A stretch of DNA of 64,000 bases. Source: Emcibacter sp. SYSU 3D8. GTDB taxonomy: Bacteria; Pseudomonadota; Alphaproteobacteria; SMXS01. The stretch is taken from positions 991,433 to 1,055,432 of the forward strand of contig NZ_JBBYXK010000002.1 of NCBI RefSeq assembly GCF_039655875.1, in the 5' to 3' direction. Position 1 is the first letter of the stretch. Every line of letters begins with the position of its first letter. This document shows positions 34,751-43,857 of this stretch, piece by piece. A model generated the notes under the pieces. It searched no databases, had not been told where the DNA came from, and saw only the letters and a program-made list of their open reading frames with translations. The position numbers and the translations under genes are program-made.

Positions 34751-35469
34751 AGGGCGCGGCAATTCTGGTCGTCGATGATGAACCGGCATTGCAGAAAATT
34801 TTCGCTGACTGGGTCAGGCGCGAGGGCGCGACGGTATACTCGGCGTCGAACGGCGCGGAGGCCCTGGAGGTTGCGCAGGCGCACCACATTGATCTGGTGT
34901 TGTCCGACGTCAGAATGCCGGTAATGGATGGTATAGCGCTCGCGAAACGTCTCAAGGAAGTCGAGCGGTATACGATCAAGGTGATTTTCGTCTCGGGTTT
35001 TGCCGATCTTTCCGACCGCGAAGCGTTCGACCTGGGTGTCGAGGAGTTTCTGCACAAGCCGATCAGGCGCAAGCCCCTGATCGCCAAGCTTCAGCAGTGC
35101 CTGGCGGACCGCGAGGAACTCTGGAGCGAGCCCCATGACATTCCGGCAGAGCAGACCTTACGGCAGAAATTCCCGAGTCTTTCGGACGCCCTTGAGCGGC
35201 ATATGATCGGCTTCGGGCGAGGCGGTTTCTGCATGCGGATCGACCAGCCTGTCCAGGACGACATGGAACTGAATCTGGATCTGGAGTTCGAGGCCGACGC
35301 TCATGCGCTTCGTGGCCAGGGCGTCGTGCGATGGACATCAAACGGCGAGGGACTTTGCGGAATCGAACTGTTGTATCTCGACCAGGCCGACAGGCGTTGG
35401 GTGCTGGAACTGACGCGCGAGAACTCGTCACGGTCGTTCATCCCAGCCCGCCCGGTATCGGCACAATAG
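34741..35469 (+). CDS. Response regulator with receiver and PilZ-like output domain
   Basis: A 242-residue regulator. The receiver (1-120) has acidic pair DDE at 12-14, phosphoacceptor Asp56 in LSDVRMP, and Lys106 in LHKP. Residues 145-235 do not contain a DNA-binding fold; the pattern 'GFGRGGFCMRIDQPVQDDMELNLDLEF...GQGVVRWT...CGIELLYLD' looks like a PilZ-type barrel, though the RxxxR and D/NxSxxG cyclic-di-GMP motifs are degenerate. The probable partner is the kinase immediately upstream, with which it overlaps by 10 bases. Output is probably protein-protein or nucleotide-linked. Confidence 0.82.
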   Translation: MQLKGAAILVVDDEPALQKIFADWVRREGATVYSASNGAEALEVAQAHHIDLVLSDVRMPVMDGIALAKRLKEVERYTIKVIFVSGFADLSDREAFDLGVEEFLHKPIRRKPLIAKLQQCLADREELWSEPHDIPAEQTLRQKFPSLSDALERHMIGFGRGGFCMRIDQPVQDDMELNLDLEFEADAHALRGQGVVRWTSNGEGLCGIELLYLDQADRRWVLELTRENSSRSFIPARPVSAQ

Positions 35470-35616
35470 CGCGCGCGGCCCTTCGCCGGCCCTCAAGCAG
35501 GAATCGGGATGGCGCGGGCGTGCCGGCCTGGCGAGCCGGGATTCGGACATGAGGCATTGTCTGCATGCGCCAACCCGGCAATATTCTGAGCAACAACAAG
35601 CCTGAGGTGGGGAATA

Positions 35617-36840
35617 ATGGCCGAACCCAAGCGCGGGCCGCTGGACGGTGTCCGGGTGGTTGACATGTCGACGGTGCTGCTCGGGCCCTATGCCGGGCAG
35701 ATCATGGGCGATCTGGGTGCCGATGTGATCCGGGTGGAATCGCCCAAGGCGGACATGACACGCTGGGCCGGCCCGTCGGCCCATCGGGGATTCTCGCCCA
35801 TCTTCATGAACTGCAACCGCAACAAGCGGTCGCTGTGTCTCGACCTGAAGAAGGACGGCGCCTTCGAGGCGCTGGTCGAAATCATCCGGACCGCCGATGT
35901 GTTTCTGCACAATGTCCGGCTTGAGGCTGTCGAGCGCCTGGGTCTCGGCTATGACGCCGTCCGCGCCATCAAGCCCGACATCGTCTACGTCCATTGCGTC
36001 GGCTTCGGCAGCGAGGGCGCCTATGCGGGCCGCCCGGCCTATGATGACATCGTTCAGGCGGCCGCCGGCGCGGTCAGCCTCAACCGGCTGATCGACCCGG
36101 ACGAGGAGCCGCGCTACATCGCGACGCTGGCGGCCGACAAGACCACCGGCCTGCACGCCGCCTACGCCACGCTCGCCGCCCTGTTCCACCGCGAACGTAC
36201 CGGCGAGGGGCAGTTCGTCGAGGTGCCCATGCTGGAGAGCTTCACGTCGTTCCTGATGATCGAACACATGAATGGGCATACCTGGGAGCCGCCGCAGGGC
36301 GATTACGGCTATCACCGGATCATCAACATCAACCGCAAGCCGTACCGGACGAAGGACGGGTTTATCTGCATCATGCCGTATTCGACCGACCAGTGGCGCG
36401 CTGCGCTGCGGCTCGGCGGTATTCCCATTGCCGACGACGACCCGCGCCTTCAGACCATGGGCGGTCTCGCCCGGCATTTCCGCGAACTCTACGGCCTGCT
36501 GGCCGACGTCACCGGGACCCGGACCAGCGACGAATGGATGACGCTGCTGTCCGATCTGGACATACCGGTGATGCGGGTGAACCAGGTCGAGGATTTGAAG
36601 ACCGAGGAGCATCTTTCGAGCGTCGACTTCTTCGAACAGCGCGAGCATCCGTCGGAAGGCATCTGGCGGTCGATGCGCCAGCCGGTAAAGTTTTCGGCGA
36701 CGCCCGCCTCGGTCCGCAGGGACCCGCCCGGCCTTGGAGAGCACAACCGTGAGTTGTTGCTGGAGGCGGGCATGTCACCGGACCGGATTGCCCAACTCGA
36801 GGCGTCAGGCGCCCTGCATCATCTGGCGCCCACGGATTGA
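35617..36840 (+). CDS. CaiB/BaiF-type (class III) CoA-transferase
   Basis: A 407-residue CoA-transferase, second of its family in the window. The signature 'LDGVRVVDMSTVLLGPYAGQIMGDLGADVIRVESP' opens it, and 'LAADKTTGLHAAYATLAALFHRERTGEGQFVEVPM' places the catalytic Asp at 174. It should activate a carboxylic acid intermediate by moving CoA from a donor thioester. The ATG at 35617 follows TGAGGTGGGG. It stands alone between the two-component system and a convergent EthD gene. Substrate not evident; the neighbouring oxidative genes suggest an acid made by them. Confidence 0.92.
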   Translation: MAEPKRGPLDGVRVVDMSTVLLGPYAGQIMGDLGADVIRVESPKADMTRWAGPSAHRGFSPIFMNCNRNKRSLCLDLKKDGAFEALVEIIRTADVFLHNVRLEAVERLGLGYDAVRAIKPDIVYVHCVGFGSEGAYAGRPAYDDIVQAAAGAVSLNRLIDPDEEPRYIATLAADKTTGLHAAYATLAALFHRERTGEGQFVEVPMLESFTSFLMIEHMNGHTWEPPQGDYGYHRIININRKPYRTKDGFICIMPYSTDQWRAALRLGGIPIADDDPRLQTMGGLARHFRELYGLLADVTGTRTSDEWMTLLSDLDIPVMRVNQVEDLKTEEHLSSVDFFEQREHPSEGIWRSMRQPVKFSATPASVRRDPPGLGEHNRELLLEAGMSPDRIAQLEASGALHHLAPTD

Positions 36841-36871
36841 GGCGCGCGGCCTCTCGACGCCTGGGGGCCGT

Positions 36872-37546
36872 TCAACCCTCCCAGACCACCCGGTTCTCGT
36901 CGACGAACATGGCGCGGGTTGCGCTGCGGTCGACGAAGTTCTCGACGGTACGGTCGGCGGGGGCGCTGGCGTCCTGTTCCTGGGCGGCGCTATCGGCCCA
37001 CCACAGTTCCTCGACGCCGTCGTAGAGCGGTTCGGTGCCCACATAGGCCTCGCCAACGACCGGCGACTTTACCCAACGCTGCAGGTGCTTGCCGCCGGAG
37101 AACATCGGGGCGTCGCGCTCCAGCCAGAATTCCCGGAACGCGGCGTGACTAACCCTGGGGTTCCGCTTCAGGAAGTACAGGACCTTCACCGGGCGGGCAT
37201 CCCTGGCCAGCCTGGGGCCTTCGATCATCACCTTCTCGTGGACCAGCACGCCGTCCGAGCGAACTCGCATGAATGCCGGCTCGTCGATGAAGGCGCCGGT
37301 CATGTACTCGGGCATGGAGGTCAGGCGTTGCGCCGATTCCAGCGAATCGAGCCACACTTCCGGGCAACCGTCGGAGGGTGGCTGGAACCCCGGATAGGGT
37401 TTGGCGGCACGGTGATTTTGCACGTAGCGTCGCATCACCGGTACCAGCTTCACCGCGTGGTCGGCATGGGGTCCGCGCCAGTGGGCGTGGAACTGCTCCT
37501 GGGTGATATCGCCGCGTTTGTGCAGCATTCCGAAAGTCTTGATCAT
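36872..37546 (-). CDS. EthD-domain protein (tandem dimeric alpha-beta barrel)
   Basis: A 224-residue protein with two EthD-like ferredoxin folds: the first begins 'MIKTFGMLHKRGDITQEQFHAHWRGPHADHAVKL', the second 'VKVLYFLKRNPRVSHAAFREFWLERDAPMFS'. EthD proteins accompany P450 ether- and terpene-degrading systems and often act as small dehydratases or cyclases. The ATG at 37546 starts the domain at once; the frame upstream is open but unrelated. It converges with the CoA-transferase and diverges from the transporter gene. Confidence 0.87.
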   Translation of the reverse strand: MIKTFGMLHKRGDITQEQFHAHWRGPHADHAVKLVPVMRRYVQNHRAAKPYPGFQPPSDGCPEVWLDSLESAQRLTSMPEYMTGAFIDEPAFMRVRSDGVLVHEKVMIEGPRLARDARPVKVLYFLKRNPRVSHAAFREFWLERDAPMFSGGKHLQRWVKSPVVGEAYVGTEPLYDGVEELWWADSAAQEQDASAPADRTVENFVDRSATRAMFVDENRVVWEG

Positions 37547-37682
37547 CGTCGTCCCCTGTGCGGGGCGCCTTCCCGGACGCCCTTCATGGGACTGTAACAG
37601 GCACCTGTGCAAGCGCAACGCCGGTTTCGCTTGGCATTCCGTCAACCTCTCGTCAAAGTTGTTGTTACCGGGGAGAAACGCG

Positions 37683-39059
37683 ATGTCGAATTCGGATACT
37701 GCGGCGAAGCCGCGCGAGCCACTGAGCAAGAAGACGATCTTTTTTTACGGGCTCACCGACATGCCGGTGATGATGGCGCTGATACCGCTGGCCGTATTCC
37801 TGCCCAACTTCTACACCAGCGACCTGAAACTCGATCTTGTGATGGTGGCCAACGTGCTGCTCGTCACCAGGCTGCTCGACCTGCTGGTCGATCCGGTCAT
37901 CGGCTGGCTGAGCGACAGGAGCCAGTCTCGCTGGGGCCGCAGGCGTCCCTGGATCCTGGCGTCCGCGCCGGTCCTCGCCATCTCGTTCTACATGCTCTTC
38001 CTGCCGCCGCCCGATGCGACCATCTGGTATCTGACCGGCTGGATCATGCTGATGTGGATCGGCTGGTCCATGCTGCTGATCCCCTATTATGCCTGGGCGG
38101 CCGAGTTGACGGAGGATTTCCACGAGCGGTCGGTCGTCACCGGCTGGCGCTCCATGGCGGGCGTCGTCGGCCAGCTCCTCGCACAGACGTTGCCGGTCTT
38201 CGCGCTGCTCGTCTTCGGTTACGGAGGCACCGGCGAAACCCTCAAGCTGGTCGGCATCATGGTGGTGGTGCTGGTGCCGGTCTGCATCCTGCTGACGGTC
38301 ACCCAGGTTCCCGAAAAGCAGAATTACGTCCGCTCCGTCATGCCCCTGAGCAAGGGCATTAAGCTGATGTTCGCCAATGGTCCGTTCCTTCGGCTCGTGC
38401 TGGCTTTTCTGGTCGCTTTCACCGCGCTTTCGATCACCACGACGCTCTATCTGTTCTACATCCGGCATGTGGTCGGTGAAGAGAAAATGGGCATCTACAT
38501 GCTCATGGCATTCTACATCTGCAACATGGCGGCGGTGCCGTTCTGGGTCTGGCTGTCGCGCCATGTGGGCAAGCACAAGGCATGGATCTTCAGCTTCGTG
38601 CTGATCAGCCTGGCCAATCCATTCTACATGCTGCTGGGCCCCGGAGATTTCTGGTGGATGCTGCCCATGACCATGGCCTCGGGTATTGCCGCAGGCGCAT
38701 TCGCTGCGCTGCCGAATTCCATGAAGGCCGATGTCATCGACGTGGATTCGCTGCGCAGCGGCGAGGACCGGGCGGCGCTGTATTTCTCGGTCTGGTCTGT
38801 CGCGCAGAAGGCGGCATCGTCGTTCGCCGCCTGGCTGGCGCTGATGGGGCTGGCGTGGTTCGGTTTCGATCCGAAAGTGTTCACCAACGGGCCCGATCAG
38901 ATCGAAGGCCTGAAGATCATGTTTGCGCTGGTGCCGTCGATCTTCTTCCTGGGCGCGGGCCTGGTTGCCTGGCGCTACCCGATCACCGAGAAGGTGCACG
39001 CCGATGTGCGCGCCCAACTCGAGGAACGCCGCCGGATGGTGCCGGCGGTCGCTGAATAG
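37683..39059 (+). CDS. MFS transporter, GPH (glycoside-pentoside-hexuronide:cation) type
   Basis: A 458-residue symporter with 12 membrane helices. Family marks are 'LTDMPVMMALIPLAVFLPNFY' in helix 1, 'RLLDLLVDPVIGWLSDRSQSRWGRRRPWILASAP' (the Asp-rich cation region and loop 2-3 motif), and 'MKADVIDVDSLRSGEDRAALYFSVWSVAQKAASS' in helix 10-11. MelB-like proteins use Na+ or H+ for uptake; relatives in catabolic islands import steroids or other organics. ACCGGGGAG precedes ATG 37683. It converges with an SDR gene. Confidence 0.92.
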   Translation: MSNSDTAAKPREPLSKKTIFFYGLTDMPVMMALIPLAVFLPNFYTSDLKLDLVMVANVLLVTRLLDLLVDPVIGWLSDRSQSRWGRRRPWILASAPVLAISFYMLFLPPPDATIWYLTGWIMLMWIGWSMLLIPYYAWAAELTEDFHERSVVTGWRSMAGVVGQLLAQTLPVFALLVFGYGGTGETLKLVGIMVVVLVPVCILLTVTQVPEKQNYVRSVMPLSKGIKLMFANGPFLRLVLAFLVAFTALSITTTLYLFYIRHVVGEEKMGIYMLMAFYICNMAAVPFWVWLSRHVGKHKAWIFSFVLISLANPFYMLLGPGDFWWMLPMTMASGIAAGAFAALPNSMKADVIDVDSLRSGEDRAALYFSVWSVAQKAASSFAAWLALMGLAWFGFDPKVFTNGPDQIEGLKIMFALVPSIFFLGAGLVAWRYPITEKVHADVRAQLEERRRMVPAVAE

Positions 39060-39116
39060 GGCAGTGCCGGTGATGTATTCCAGCGGCGAGGCGGTTTACC
39101 TCGCCGCGGGAGCCGT

Positions 39117-39893
39117 CTAGGGCACGATGCCTTCCATGGACGTGACCGTGTTGTCGACGATCATCTCGGCGCCGTTGGTGTACTTGCTTTCGTCGGACGC
39201 CAGATAGAGCACCATGTAGCCGATGTCGTCCGGCTCGCCCGGCGTGGTGCCGCGCACCGACGGCTTGTTGCGCGGGTCCTTGGCGATGGCCTCGGCCACC
39301 TGCTTGCCGACCGCCTGTGTCATGGGCGTGACGATGCCGCCCGGATGGATCGAGTTCACCCGGATCTTGTCGCCGTTCTGGGCGCAGTGGACGGCGGCCG
39401 CCTTGCTCATCAGCCGGATCGCGCCCTTGGCTGCCGCATAGGCGAACACATAGGGCACGCCGACGATGCCGGCGATGGACGACATGTTGACGATCGAGCA
39501 GGGCTCGCCGCTTTCGCGCATCAGCGGGATGGCGTGCTTCATGCCGTAGAAGGTGGCGTCGGTGCTGACCGCGTTGACCGCGCGCCACTGGTCCTCGGTG
39601 CAGGTTTCCACGGTCCCGGGAATGACGATGCCGGCATTGTTCACCAGCACATTCAGCTTGCCGTATCTGTCCTTCACATGGGCAAGGAAGGTGACCCAGT
39701 TGGCCTCCTTCGTCACATCCAGGTGGTAGTATTCGGCGCCGATCTCGGCGGCCAGCGCCTTGCCCTTCTCGTCGGCGATGTCGGCGACGATCACCTTGCC
39801 GCCTTCGCGCGCCAGCAGCCGGCAATCCGACTCGCCCAGCCCCATGGCACCGCCAGTGACGATGCAGACCTTGCCCTCAACACGTCCCGCCAA
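39117..39893 (-). CDS. Short-chain dehydrogenase/reductase
   Basis: A 258-residue classical SDR: cofactor motif TGGAMGLG (13-20), the ADI pattern after strand 2 that fits NAD(H), NNAG (85-88), and the catalytic Ser139, Tyr152 and Lys156 (YAAAK). C-terminal ends match 3-hydroxyacyl/hydroxysteroid-type members ('HPGGIVTPM'). It oxidises or reduces a secondary alcohol/ketone. Leftward, 26 bases after the VOC gene stop on the same strand, so it is probably the second... see neighbour order: SDR is upstream in the leftward sense from the transporter only by convergence. Substrate not known. Confidence 0.93.
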   Translation of the reverse strand: MAGRVEGKVCIVTGGAMGLGESDCRLLAREGGKVIVADIADEKGKALAAEIGAEYYHLDVTKEANWVTFLAHVKDRYGKLNVLVNNAGIVIPGTVETCTEDQWRAVNAVSTDATFYGMKHAIPLMRESGEPCSIVNMSSIAGIVGVPYVFAYAAAKGAIRLMSKAAAVHCAQNGDKIRVNSIHPGGIVTPMTQAVGKQVAEAIAKDPRNKPSVRGTTPGEPDDIGYMVLYLASDESKYTNGAEMIVDNTVTSMEGIVP

Positions 39894-39919
39894 GATTTCC
39901 TCCTCGATTGCTTGCGCTT

Positions 39920-40462
39920 CTACTGTCCCGGATTCCGCGGATCCCAGAGCCTGCTTTCGTAGTCCTTCTCATAGGCCTTGCCGCGGGGATAGGAGATCAA
40001 CTCCATCTGGAAATCCCACGGGGTGAGGAAATAGCATGACCGCGCGCCCGCCTCGGGGCCGCTGGCGATCTCGGGGCCGGGGTCGCCCCCCTTCATCACC
40101 CGCACGCCGTGCGCCTTCAGGTGGTCGACGGCGGCGTCGATGTCGTCGACATAGATGGCGATGTGGTGCCCGCCCCAGTCGGTGTTGCGGGGCATCTGCC
40201 GCTTCTGGTCGGGCGAGGCATATTCGAACAGCTCGATGTTCAGGCCGGCGCCGCCGCACAGCTGCTGCACCCGCCGGATCTCGGCGTCCGGGTGCACATT
40301 CAGCGTGCTTTCCATCCAGTCGCCCTTGTACGGGCCGTGGCGGTAAAACGGCTCGAAACCCATCACGTTGACGAAGAAGTCATAAGCCTCGTCGAAGTCG
40401 GGCACGGTCAGGCCGATATGCTCGACGCCGCGCAGTCCTGGCATTCCCTTGCGTTCGGTCAT
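39920..40462 (-). CDS. VOC-family protein (glyoxalase/dioxygenase-like)
   Basis: A 180-residue VOC-fold protein: 'GVEHIGLTVPDFDEAYDFFVNVMGFEPF' and 'GGHHIAIYVDDIDAAVDHLKAHGVRVM', with candidate metal ligands His17, the His of GGHHI and the Glu of MELISYP. That spacing is typical of metal-dependent VOC enzymes. Of two nearby ATGs, 40462 has GGGGAG six bases upstream, while 40468 abuts it, so 40462 is chosen. It is 26 bases upstream of the SDR gene in the same direction, so the pair is probably co-transcribed. Reaction unassigned. Confidence 0.87.
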   Translation of the reverse strand: MTERKGMPGLRGVEHIGLTVPDFDEAYDFFVNVMGFEPFYRHGPYKGDWMESTLNVHPDAEIRRVQQLCGGAGLNIELFEYASPDQKRQMPRNTDWGGHHIAIYVDDIDAAVDHLKAHGVRVMKGGDPGPEIASGPEAGARSCYFLTPWDFQMELISYPRGKAYEKDYESRLWDPRNPGQ

Positions 40463-40521
40463 GGTCATCTCCCCGATGGACCGCCATTCAAGCCCGGAGC
40501 GGCGGCGTTTGGCAATGGGCT

Positions 40522-41097
40522 TTACCTGACTTCCGTCACTGCTTCGTGGCCCAGCTCGACCAGCCGCAACGTGCCGCCATCGTTCTCGACGACCGTGATC
40601 GAGCAATTGTCCGGCCGGAAAGCCACGATCCGGTCGTCGCTCAGCAGGTGGCCCGCCACCACGTTGATGGCGATAAAGTGCGACGTGAACACCGTGTCCT
40701 CGCGCACCTCGCGGATCGCCTCGATGACACCCTGGCGCCACGCCTTCAGGTCGTACCCGCCGGCGTTCTGGGCCGCCGGGTCGCTCCAGGTGCCGGCCAT
40801 TACGCCGGCAAGCCATTCCTTGCGCGCCTCCAGGTCCTCGCTGGGCGATGGAATCTCGGAAATGCGCGGCTCGATCCGCGCCGCATTCTTCCACTGGGTG
40901 GTGAATGGCCTGGCGGTCTCCTGCGTTCGGCGCATGGGGCTGGAGATCACGGGCAGCGCGCCCAGATGCTCCAGCCTGGCGGCGGCTTCACTGGCCTGCT
41001 CCCAGCCCAACTCGCTCAGGCCCGGATCCATGTCCTGGTCCCAGCCGCCGGTGGCCTGGCCGTGACGGATCAGATAAAGGCGGACTGGCTTGCTCAT
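40522..41097 (-). CDS. Histidine phosphatase family protein
   Basis: A 191-residue protein of the phosphoglycerate-mutase-like branch. The phosphoacceptor is His12 in LIRHGQATGG, with the second motif SSPMRRTQETARP (Arg pair) and the late His in 'VFTSHFIAINVVAG'. Members dephosphorylate small metabolites or proteins; the substrate is not evident. The ATG at 41097 is preferred to the longer frame because the domain begins right after it. Four bases separate it from the upstream hydrolase gene, so they are likely co-transcribed. Confidence 0.9.
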   Translation of the reverse strand: MSKPVRLYLIRHGQATGGWDQDMDPGLSELGWEQASEAAARLEHLGALPVISSPMRRTQETARPFTTQWKNAARIEPRISEIPSPSEDLEARKEWLAGVMAGTWSDPAAQNAGGYDLKAWRQGVIEAIREVREDTVFTSHFIAINVVAGHLLSDDRIVAFRPDNCSITVVENDGGTLRLVELGHEAVTEVR

Positions 41098-41101
41098 GGA
41101 T

Positions 41102-41938
41102 TCATCCCTGGAAATACGCGGCGTCCGCGAAGGCGAACAACTCGCTGTTGAAACGCTCGGCCGCCTCGAGGAACGGCGCATGGCCGATGCCCTCATAGAC
41201 CGAAAGCCGGGCCTGCGGAAAGGAGTCGGCGAGGTGACGGCCGGAAGCGAGCGGCATCAGCCTGTCCGCATCGCCATGCGGCACCAGCACGGGAAGATGC
41301 GCGTCGCGTGCCACGGCCGTGTTGTCCGCCGCCCGGCGCAGCATGTTGAAGCGAACCACCGGCGGCACCACCGCGGTATAGCCAAGGCATTCGTAATGCA
41401 GCGATTCCGGCAGCGGCTCGGCGGTCAGGTTGCGCGTGAATGCCTCCAGTGCCGGTATGTTCTTCTCCGGCTTGCTCGACACCAGCCTGGGAAATATCGC
41501 GGCGATCTCGGGCGCCAGGAAGCGGACCGAGTTCTCGCCGCCCAGCCACAGGCTGGTGCCGGCCATCACCAGGCCGAACAGGCGCCCGGTGCCGAACTTG
41601 CGCAGATAGTCGGCGATCACGTAGCCGCCATAGGACCAGCCGGCGAGTACGGCCTTCTCGATGCCCAGTTCGTCGAGCACGGCGGCGACGTCGTCGGCCC
41701 AGCGCGCGGAGTCAAGATAGGCTTCGGGCGCCTCCGGCTTGTTCGAGCGGCCGTGGCCGCGCAGGTCGAAGGCGATCAGCCGGAACGCCGCGCACAAATC
41801 TTCGTCGGCGAACTGCCGCTGCCACGACAGGCTGTTCTGAAGGAACCCGTGGATCAGCACCACGACCGGCAATTGGCCTCCGGTATCCCGGTAGAACAGG
41901 TGGGTGCCATCCTCACTGGTGACCATTCCCGTTTTCAT
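41102..41938 (-). CDS. Alpha/beta hydrolase
   Basis: A 278-residue alpha/beta hydrolase. Visible are 'VVVLIHGFLQNSLSWQRQ' (oxyanion HGF), 'FDLRGHGRSNKP', the nucleophile elbow AGWSYGG with Ser102, acid in 'VPHGDADRLMP' and base in 'YEGIGHAPFLE'. This is the epoxide-hydrolase/haloperoxidase-like subfamily, acting on esters, lactones or thioesters. The ATG at 41938 gives the family start. First gene of a leftward pair with the histidine phosphatase; divergent from a methyltransferase across 116 bases. Confidence 0.92.
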   Translation of the reverse strand: MKTGMVTSEDGTHLFYRDTGGQLPVVVLIHGFLQNSLSWQRQFADEDLCAAFRLIAFDLRGHGRSNKPEAPEAYLDSARWADDVAAVLDELGIEKAVLAGWSYGGYVIADYLRKFGTGRLFGLVMAGTSLWLGGENSVRFLAPEIAAIFPRLVSSKPEKNIPALEAFTRNLTAEPLPESLHYECLGYTAVVPPVVRFNMLRRAADNTAVARDAHLPVLVPHGDADRLMPLASGRHLADSFPQARLSVYEGIGHAPFLEAAERFNSELFAFADAAYFQG

Positions 41939-42054
41939 GACGCGGCTTTCTCCCTCGGGGTCATTTGTATGGCGGTGCGGCGAACCCGTCCACTGTGTTG
42001 CGTCCGCCATCCGCCCACCCCATAATCGCCACTCTCGCGTCCGAGGAGAACTGC

Positions 42055-42921
42055 ATGTCAAAGCTCGCGGCGGCCGGCCCCAATGCCGACCAGATCGAAT
42101 TCTGGAATGGCGAAGGCGGAGAGAAATTCGTTCGCTACCAGAATGCGCTCGACCTCATGCTCAAGCCATTCGGCGACGAGGCGATCCGCCGTGCCGGCGT
42201 CAAGTCGGGCGAGGCCGTGCTGGATATCGGCTGCGGCTGCGGCGACACCTCCATCGACCTGGCCATGGCGGTCGGCGTCACCGGCGAGGTGGTCGGCGTC
42301 GATATTTCCGAGCCCATGCTGGCGCGCGCCGAATACATGGCCGCCCAGAGCGAACTGACAAATGTGTTCTTCGAACAGGCCGACGTGGAAGCCGGGCCGA
42401 TGCATGCCGACAGCTTCGACCTGGCGTTCTCGCGCTTCGGCGTGATGTTCTTCCGTCATCCGGTGACGGCGTTCAGCAATGTCCACACGGCGCTGCGCAA
42501 AGGCGGAAGGCTCGCCTTCGCCTGCTGGCAGGCGCTGCCGCGCAACCAGTGGGTCTCGATCCAGATGCAGGCGGTGCTTCCGCTGGTGCCGCCGCCGCCG
42601 CCCATGGGCCCGGAGGATCCCGGTCCGTTCTCGTTCGCGGACCAGGAACGGGTGCGCGGCATCCTGTCGGCGGCAGGCTTCACCGATATTGCCGTCGAGC
42701 CGTTCGATACCGAGGTGGTGCTGGGCGGCATGCAGGTGCTCGACGACGCCGTCGACTTCAGCATGGAACTGGGCCCTGCGGCCTCGCTGCTGAAGGATGC
42801 GCCGTCCGACGTCCGCGACCAGGCGCGCGCCACGGTGCGTGCCGCTCTCGAATCCCATCAGACCAAGCGCGGCGTGATGCTGGCGGCCGGCGCGTGGATC
42901 GTCACCGCAACCAAGAAGTGA
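42055..42921 (+). CDS. Class I SAM-dependent methyltransferase
   Basis: A 288-residue methyltransferase with motif I VLDIGCGCGDTS (residues 60-71), an acidic end of strand 2 (VVGVDISEPML) and motif IV 'FDLAFSRFGVMFF'. The 'FSRFGVMFF.HPVTAFSN' stretch is common in UbiE/Methyltransf_11-type proteins of alphaproteobacteria. GAGGAGA precedes ATG 42055. The methyl acceptor is not known. It ends 18 bases before the convergent zinc-ribbon gene. Confidence 0.9.
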   Translation: MSKLAAAGPNADQIEFWNGEGGEKFVRYQNALDLMLKPFGDEAIRRAGVKSGEAVLDIGCGCGDTSIDLAMAVGVTGEVVGVDISEPMLARAEYMAAQSELTNVFFEQADVEAGPMHADSFDLAFSRFGVMFFRHPVTAFSNVHTALRKGGRLAFACWQALPRNQWVSIQMQAVLPLVPPPPPMGPEDPGPFSFADQERVRGILSAAGFTDIAVEPFDTEVVLGGMQVLDDAVDFSMELGPAASLLKDAPSDVRDQARATVRAALESHQTKRGVMLAAGAWIVTATKK

Positions 42922-42939
42922 TGACCTGAAACGTCTTCG

Positions 42940-43857
42940 CTACTGCGGCGGTGTCGCCGCAGGCGGCTGAGCCGTGTCCGCGGCACTCTCGGCAGCGGGC
43001 GGCGCCTCGATTGCCGACGGCTGGGTCTCGGGCAGGTCGAAGCCGGGCACCAATTCGTGCAATGTGGTCGGCGGCGTATCGCGCTGGCCCGAGAACCGGG
43101 TGGTGGTGTGCGGCGCCAGGGCGCGCACGGGGGCATCGAAAGTCCATCGGTCGATGGGGGCGCCCGACCTGTCCAGCATGCTGAAGGCCAGCGGCGGCAC
43201 CATTTGCTCGTGATCGGCTGGATTGACGATCAGGCCCTTGACCATCAGCCGCCGGATGCCGTCGATCTCCTCGATGGAGGATTCCACTTCCTCGAAGGTC
43301 AGGGTCAGCGGCGGCGGCGTCAGCGCTTCCGTCGCCGGGGCCGCGACGTCGGCGGCGGCCGGTGGCGCGGGCTGGGGCGCCGACATCAGCTGGATGCCGG
43401 TCATGTCCTGCACCTCCTGCCTGAAAAACACCAAGGCGGCCAGCGCCAGGGCAACCAGCACGATGACCGCGATGGCCCATTTGCGGCCCGCGCCGTTGCC
43501 GGCCTGCTCGACGGAAGCCTGCCGGTGAAACTGGGCGAAACTGTCAGGCGGCAGGTTGCTGGCGGTCTCGGCGGGTGTGACCGGTGCTGCGCTCTCGGCA
43601 GGGGGTGCGGCCGGCGCGAGCTCGTCGATGGGCGGCACCTGGGGCGGAGCCGGCTCGGCGGGCGCCGCCGGCGACCAGGCCGGCGGGGGCGGCGGCGGCG
43701 TCTCCTCGCCAGAAGCGGGCATCGGCGGAGTGGGCTCCTCGGGAGCCTGGTACCAGGCGGTTCCGCATTTCGCACATCGCACTTTCTGGCCGCCAGGCTT
43801 GATCTTGTCCTGAGGCAGCGAATAGCGCGTCGAGCAGTGGGGGCACGTGATGATCAT
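42940..43857 (-). CDS. Zinc-ribbon (MJ0042) and DUF3426 membrane protein
   Basis: A 305-residue protein. The N-terminus is an MJ0042-type zinc ribbon with Cys5, Cys8, Cys28 and Cys31 (TCPHC ... RCAKCG). A long Pro/Ala/Glu-rich linker follows, then one membrane helix ('WAIAVIVLVALALAALVFF', about 127-145) and a C-terminal DUF3426 domain ('LMVKGLIVNPADHEQMVPPLAFSMLDRSG') outside the cytoplasm, with another Pro/Ala-rich tail. In alphaproteobacteria such genes are often beside ftsE, as here (divergent). Role unknown, possibly in cell envelope or division. Confidence 0.9.
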   Translation of the reverse strand: MIITCPHCSTRYSLPQDKIKPGGQKVRCAKCGTAWYQAPEEPTPPMPASGEETPPPPPPAWSPAAPAEPAPPQVPPIDELAPAAPPAESAAPVTPAETASNLPPDSFAQFHRQASVEQAGNGAGRKWAIAVIVLVALALAALVFFRQEVQDMTGIQLMSAPQPAPPAAADVAAPATEALTPPPLTLTFEEVESSIEEIDGIRRLMVKGLIVNPADHEQMVPPLAFSMLDRSGAPIDRWTFDAPVRALAPHTTTRFSGQRDTPPTTLHELVPGFDLPETQPSAIEAPPAAESAADTAQPPAATPPQ

